From Gemmatimonadota bacterium (GTDB lineage Bacteria > Gemmatimonadota > Gemmatimonadetes > Longimicrobiales > Gaopeijiaceae): a stretch of 64,000 bases of DNA. Shown piece after piece: positions 60,483 through 64,000 of the stretch. Numbering within the stretch: position 1 is the first letter of the stretch; each line of letters starts with the position of its first letter. Position numbers and translations under genes: made by a program. The stretch spans positions 1 through 64,000 of the forward strand of contig JAQBXY010000013.1 of the NCBI GenBank assembly GCA_027623325.1. The letters are read 5' to 3'. The notes under the pieces were generated by a model, which ran no database searches, was not told where the DNA came from, and worked only from the letters and a program-made list of their open reading frames with translations.

Positions 60483-63088
60483 GTCGGGGCATTCCGGACG
60501 GGTTCCCGATCACGCTCCCCAAGGAGGCGTTGGCGGGCTTCGACGGATTGGAGCCTGACGAGGAAATCGTCACGGCGTCGGCGGGCAGGCCTCCGCCCAC
60601 GCCGCTCACGCTCTCCCCGGACGCCGCTCAGCGACTTCGACACGAGATCGAGCGAGCGGGAGGAAGGGAGGTCTGCTTCCTCGCCTCCGTGGATGAACGT
60701 CGCGTCGTGCGAGACCCGCGCGCCGTATCGAGAGGCAACTTCGAGGCCGTCCTGGTCGCGGCGCGCGATGCTCCGGAAGGGGGCGTCATGCTGCACAACC
60801 ACCCCTCCGGAGTTCTCGAACCGTCTGACGCGGACATGCGGGTCGCCGCCCGCCTCTACGAGCAGGGCCTGGGCACGGCGGTCATCGACAACACCGCTGA
60901 GCGGATGTACGTCGTCGTCGAGCCTCCTCGAGCGAGAGAGCGGGTGCTGTTGGACGGTGCTGCACTCGGGGCGCTCCTCGGCCCGGGCGGTGCTCTGTCG
61001 GAGCTCTTCGATGGCTACGAAGACCGACCCGGGCAACGCGCGATGCTCGAAGCGGTCACGGAGCGCTTCAACGACGGCGGCATCGCGCTGGTCGAGGCCG
61101 GCACCGGAACCGGGAAGTCCCTCGCATACCTCCTGCCCGCCGTCCGATGGGCTCAGGAGAACGGGGAACGCGCGGTCATCTCGACCAACACGATCAACCT
61201 CCAGGAGCAGCTGGCCGACAAGGACCTCCCCTTGGTCCGGGCCCTCGTCGGCGACTTCAAATGGGCCCTGGTGAAGGGTAGGGGCAATTACATCTCCATC
61301 CGCCGAGCGCTTCTCGCTGCGGAGACACAGACGAGCATCTTCGAAGAAGACCGGTCAGCGGAGATGCGCGGACTTCTCGAGTGGATCGAGACGACCGAAG
61401 ACGGCTCGTTGTCCGACCTCACGTTCTCGCCTGCTGACGAGACGTGGGAGGAGGTACGGAGCGATCCCGACATCTGTCTGCGGGCTCGCTGTCCGCACTT
61501 TCAGGAGTGCTTCTATCAGCGGTCGCGTCGGAGGGCAGCTTCGGCCGAGGTGCTTGTTGTAAATCACCATTTGCTGTTTACGGACCTCGCTGTGCGGCGG
61601 GCGACGCAGAACTACACACAGTCTGCGGTCCTGCCTGCCTATCACCGTGTCGTTCTCGACGAAGCCCACAACATCGAGGATGCCGCGACTTCACACCTCG
61701 GGGTGGAGATCACGCGGCGCGGGCTCTATCGCGCGATGTCACGGCTGGATCGGCGGGGGCGTGGCATCCTTACCGCGATCCATGAGGCGGTCGGTTCGTC
61801 CGAGAACGGATCCGAGCTGCGGGAGCGGGTCGAGAACCGAGTACGGCCTGCGCTATCGAAGGTGCGTTCCGAGGTGGAGGGTCTGGTCGAGCGACTGGAG
61901 CCGTTTGCGCCCGACGGGGAGGGTCCCGTGCGCCTGGGTGAGTCCGGGGGGCCGGAACCCGCCGCGAATGAAGATGTCGCCGAACGGCTGCGGGCTACGC
62001 TGTCCGGGCTCGGGACGCTCGAGCGGGAGCTCTCCGAGCTGCGGGCCCGCCTCGAGATCGTAGAGGAAGTGGCGGAACGCCTTGAGGCGCGACTTCTCGA
62101 CCTCCGCTCGGTGGAGCGACGACTGGCCGCTTCCGCGCACGCGCTACGCCTGGTCCTCGCACCGGGTGACGAGGCGGAAGCCTTCGTTCGGTGGATGGAA
62201 TCGCGAGGACGCGGGAGCCGCAGCAACCTCGTGATGGCGGCGGCCCCGATCGAATTGGGCGGCTTGTTGCGAGAGTCTCTGTTCACTCGCGCCGAGACGA
62301 CGATCCTCACCTCAGCCACGCTGACCACTCGCAATAGCTTCGAGTTTCTTCGTGGCCGGCTCGGGCTTTCTTCGTCCGAACTCGATCTCGAGGAGAGCGA
62401 GGTCGAAGTCTCCGAGCGGATGGTACCGTCTCCCTTCGACTTTGCGACTCAGGTCATGCTCGGCGTGCCGACCGATCTACCGGCGGCAGGCGGCGACGGC
62501 GCTTTTCACGAAGCAACGGCTCAGGTGCTCGAGACGTTCGCCGAGATTACCGACGGCGGCATCTTTGCGCTCTTCACCTCCCACGGGGCCCTACGGCGCG
62601 TCGCACAGACGCTTCGCGAGCGCAGAGTCGACGCCCGTTGGCCACTCTTCGTACAGGGAGAGGATGACCGCCACCGTCTCCTCGAGGGCTTCGTGAGGGA
62701 GGGTAGGGGCGTGCTCTTGGGGACCTCGTCCTTCTGGGAGGGAGTGGACGTGCCGGGGCATCCGCTTCGGGGGCTCCTCATTCAAAAACTGCCGTTCCGA
62801 GTGCCGAGCGAGCCCATCACGGCTGCCCGCATGGAGTCGCTGGAACGGCTGGGGCATGATCCCTTCCAACACTTCATGCTCCCGCATGCTGCGCTGCGGC
62901 TGAAGCAGGGTTTCGGGCGCCTGATCCGGTCCCGTTCGGACCGTGGAGCCGTCCTGATTCTCGATGATCGGATCATCACGAAGAGATACGGTCGGTACCT
63001 GCGCGACTCCCTGCCCGATGCGCCCTTGGTGAAGGGCGCGTGGAGTGACGTGGAGCGGAGTGTCCGTGCCTTCTACAGCCCCTCATGA
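60479..63088 (+). CDS. JAMM/RadC-like domain fused to a DinG/XPD-type helicase
   Basis: 869 residues from TTG 60479, overlapping the previous stop by 4 nt. Residues about 40-150 form a JAB/MPN domain with complete JAMM motif H106-N-H108-PSGVLEP-S116-D-A-D119 and an upstream Glu (about 89), as in RadC. The rest is a superfamily 2 DinG/XPD helicase: Walker A EAGTGTGKS (206-214), DEAH (394-397), TSATLTT, and the C-terminal motifs GTSSFWEGVDVPG and QGFGRLIRSRSDRG. Of the four iron-sulphur Cys, C333, C338 and C344 are present; the first, usually in NYxC, is S273. Probably DNA repair; the function of the metalloprotease-like domain is unknown. Confidence 0.88.
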   Translation: MSRGIPDGFPITLPKEALAGFDGLEPDEEIVTASAGRPPPTPLTLSPDAAQRLRHEIERAGGREVCFLASVDERRVVRDPRAVSRGNFEAVLVAARDAPEGGVMLHNHPSGVLEPSDADMRVAARLYEQGLGTAVIDNTAERMYVVVEPPRARERVLLDGAALGALLGPGGALSELFDGYEDRPGQRAMLEAVTERFNDGGIALVEAGTGTGKSLAYLLPAVRWAQENGERAVISTNTINLQEQLADKDLPLVRALVGDFKWALVKGRGNYISIRRALLAAETQTSIFEEDRSAEMRGLLEWIETTEDGSLSDLTFSPADETWEEVRSDPDICLRARCPHFQECFYQRSRRRAASAEVLVVNHHLLFTDLAVRRATQNYTQSAVLPAYHRVVLDEAHNIEDAATSHLGVEITRRGLYRAMSRLDRRGRGILTAIHEAVGSSENGSELRERVENRVRPALSKVRSEVEGLVERLEPFAPDGEGPVRLGESGGPEPAANEDVAERLRATLSGLGTLERELSELRARLEIVEEVAERLEARLLDLRSVERRLAASAHALRLVLAPGDEAEAFVRWMESRGRGSRSNLVMAAAPIELGGLLRESLFTRAETTILTSATLTTRNSFEFLRGRLGLSSSELDLEESEVEVSERMVPSPFDFATQVMLGVPTDLPAAGGDGAFHEATAQVLETFAEITDGGIFALFTSHGALRRVAQTLRERRVDARWPLFVQGEDDRHRLLEGFVREGRGVLLGTSSFWEGVDVPGHPLRGLLIQKLPFRVPSEPITAARMESLERLGHDPFQHFMLPHAALRLKQGFGRLIRSRSDRGAVLILDDRIITKRYGRYLRDSLPDAPLVKGAWSDVERSVRAFYSPS

Positions 63089-63095
63089 CGACCCC

Positions 63096-63124
63096 TTGGA
63101 AGGGGGGCTGAGGCTCCCTAGATT
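63096..63124 (+). promoter_or_regulatory. Promoter of the small membrane protein gene
   Basis: TTGGAA (63096-63101), 17 nt, TAGATT (63119-63124). It shares TAGATTCCG with the hisS promoter. Initiation near 63131 gives a leader of about 50 nt. Confidence 0.48.
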
Positions 63125-63180
63125 CCGAGTGCGCGGGCGCGAGGATGTCCGCGGAAGTTCCTCGAACAGTGGGAAATTCG

Positions 63181-63381
63181 ATGAAGCGGATCATCGGAAT
63201 GGGCATCGGCGTCGTGTATCTCGGGATCGCCTACGGGGCGTACACGCGCGCTGCTGCGGGATGGGACACGGGGTACGGCGACGTCGGCCTCTGGTGGACG
63301 GTGATCGCGATCATCCTCACCATCGCGGCGGGTGGAGCGTTGATCGGGACGTGGATTCATACCCAACAGACCGATCGGTGA
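63181..63381 (+). CDS. Small two-helix membrane protein, unknown
   Basis: 66 residues from ATG 63181; a longer frame to 63145 exists, without a better binding site. Two membrane helices (about 5-22, GMGIGVVYLGIAYGAYT, and 35-54, WTVIAIILTIAAGGALIGTW) with a short Gly/Asp loop. No family recognised. It has its own promoter and is followed by a terminator. Confidence 0.6.
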   Translation: MKRIIGMGIGVVYLGIAYGAYTRAAAGWDTGYGDVGLWWTVIAIILTIAAGGALIGTWIHTQQTDR

Positions 63382-63422
63382 AGCTCTCGTAGCACTGCTC
63401 GACTGACATCGTGTAACGACCA

Positions 63423-63462
63423 GAGGCCGTCCGGAGATCGTTCGGGCGGCCTCATGCGTTTT
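63423..63462 (+). terminator. Intrinsic terminator after the small membrane protein
   Basis: Stem GAGGCCGTCCG (63423-63433) / CGGGCGGCCTC (63443-63453), 11 bp with one T.G pair and a 9-nt loop, followed by ATGCGTTTT. It ends just 29 nt before the FAH-family ATG, leaving no room for a promoter between them. Confidence 0.6.
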
Positions 63463-63490
63463 CTCTGACTCTCACTTGCGGGGCATTCCG

Positions 63491-64000
63491 ATGACCAGAA
63501 TTCAACCTTCGAAGATCGTATGTGTCGGCCGCAACTACGCGAAACACGCGGCGGAACTTGGTAACGATGTGCCGGTCGAGCCTCTCATCTTCCTCAAACC
63601 CCCCTCGTCGCTCGTCTTCGAAGGAGACGACATCGTCTTGCCGCAAGGCGCGGGGCGGGTGGATTTCGAGGGCGAGATCGGTGTGATCATCGGCAGGCGG
63701 GCTCGAAACGTCGCCGCCGCGGATGCCTGGGACTGCGTGGAGGCGCTGATCGCGGTCAATGACGTGACTGCGCGCGATCTGCAGCGTACCGACGGACAGT
63801 GGACACGGGCCAAGGGCTTCGACTCGTTCTGTCCCGTGGGCACGCCGATCCCGTTGGCCGAGGTAGATCGCTCGGCTCTCGGAGTGAGGACCCGCGTGAA
63901 TGGTGAAGTCCGTCAGGACGGCCCGGCATCGGACATGGTGTTCGACATTCCGGCGATCATTGCCCACATCAGCTCCATCATGACGCTCGAACCCGGAGAC
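63491..64000 (+). CDS. Fumarylacetoacetate hydrolase-family protein, N-terminal part
   Basis: Open from ATG 63491 to the window end (170 codons, no stop). [29 protein letters not shown], the metal ligands in [23 protein letters not shown] and [13 protein letters not shown] place it in the FAH family (fumarylpyruvate hydrolase/2-hydroxyhepta-2,4-diene-1,7-dioate isomerase-like). It acts on 2,4-dioxo or enol acids; the substrate cannot be told from sequence. A purine-rich site upstream is weak (GCGGGGC). Confidence 0.88.
   Translation, partial: MTRIQPSKIVCVGRNYAKHAAELGNDVPVEPLIFLKPPSSLVFEGDDIVLPQGAGRVDFEGEIGVIIGRRARNVAAADAWDCVEALIAVNDVTARDLQRTDGQWTRAKGFDSFCPVGTPIPLAEVDRSALGVRTRVNGEVRQDGPASDMVFDIPAIIAHISSIMTLEPGD

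Overview
The window is a dense, high-G+C bacterial chromosome segment of housekeeping genes with short intergenic gaps and many 1-20 nt gene overlaps. Nothing in it looks like a phage, plasmid, insertion sequence or CRISPR locus. The gene set points to Gemmatimonadota or a close FCB-type relative: an alternative GlmU-like nucleotidyltransferase next to ManC, DUF4159/DUF4175 proteins, a eukaryote-like HisRS beside an archaeal/eukaryal-type ProRS, GatCAB, and frequent GTG/TTG starts. This assignment is inference from gene content; there is no rRNA in the window.

Layout. 1-831 (+): 3' part of an RseP-type site-2 protease. 871-4360 (-): response regulator, ManC, GlmU-like enzyme and WalJ-like nuclease, transcribed together. 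4556-12977 (+): lipoprotein, serS, sensor histidine kinase, UvrD/PcrA helicase and gatCAB. 13017-16755 (-): an apparent operon of PTS IIA, PII-like protein, cation/proton antiporter, DUF948-like protein and a secreted Zn-phospholipase-C-like protein. 16924-30471 (+): murA (catalytic Cys replaced by Asp), a small helical protein, then the transcription/translation block rimP-nusA-ylxQ-infB-ylxP-rbfA-truB-ribF-rpsO-pnp and an M16 peptidase. 30511-39941 (+): ald, dut, the rod-shape/elongasome cluster mreBCD-mrdA-rodA, accD and folC. 40025-45890 (+): hisS, a small membrane protein, proS, lysA and guaA, tightly overlapped. 45891-48351: a mixed-strand accessory stretch with a RidA protein, a secreted beta-rich protein, a lipoprotein, and a junction joining the 5' end of an M48 peptidase gene to the 3' half of a threonine dehydratase gene. 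48467-53439: clpB, a lipoprotein, methylmalonyl-CoA epimerase (-), trxA and rsmI. 53436-60482 (+): four overlapping genes for envelope proteins (DUF4159, a 1118-residue DUF4175 coiled-coil protein, a TPR-like protein, a GATase-like protein), directly followed by a JAMM/RadC-DinG helicase fusion. 63181-64000: a small membrane protein and the 5' part of a fumarylacetoacetate-hydrolase-family gene.

How it works together. The centre is growth machinery: ribosome maturation, transcription elongation, RNA turnover, wall synthesis and elongation, tRNA charging, lysine and GMP synthesis. The rimP operon has a clear promoter followed by an intrinsic terminator in its leader, which suggests attenuation. 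The less ordinary parts are the JAMM-helicase fusion, the IIA/PII-like/antiporter operon, the DUF4159-DUF4175 envelope operon, and the M48/IlvA junction. No gap exceeds 300 bases; the largest, 26704-26976, is described below.
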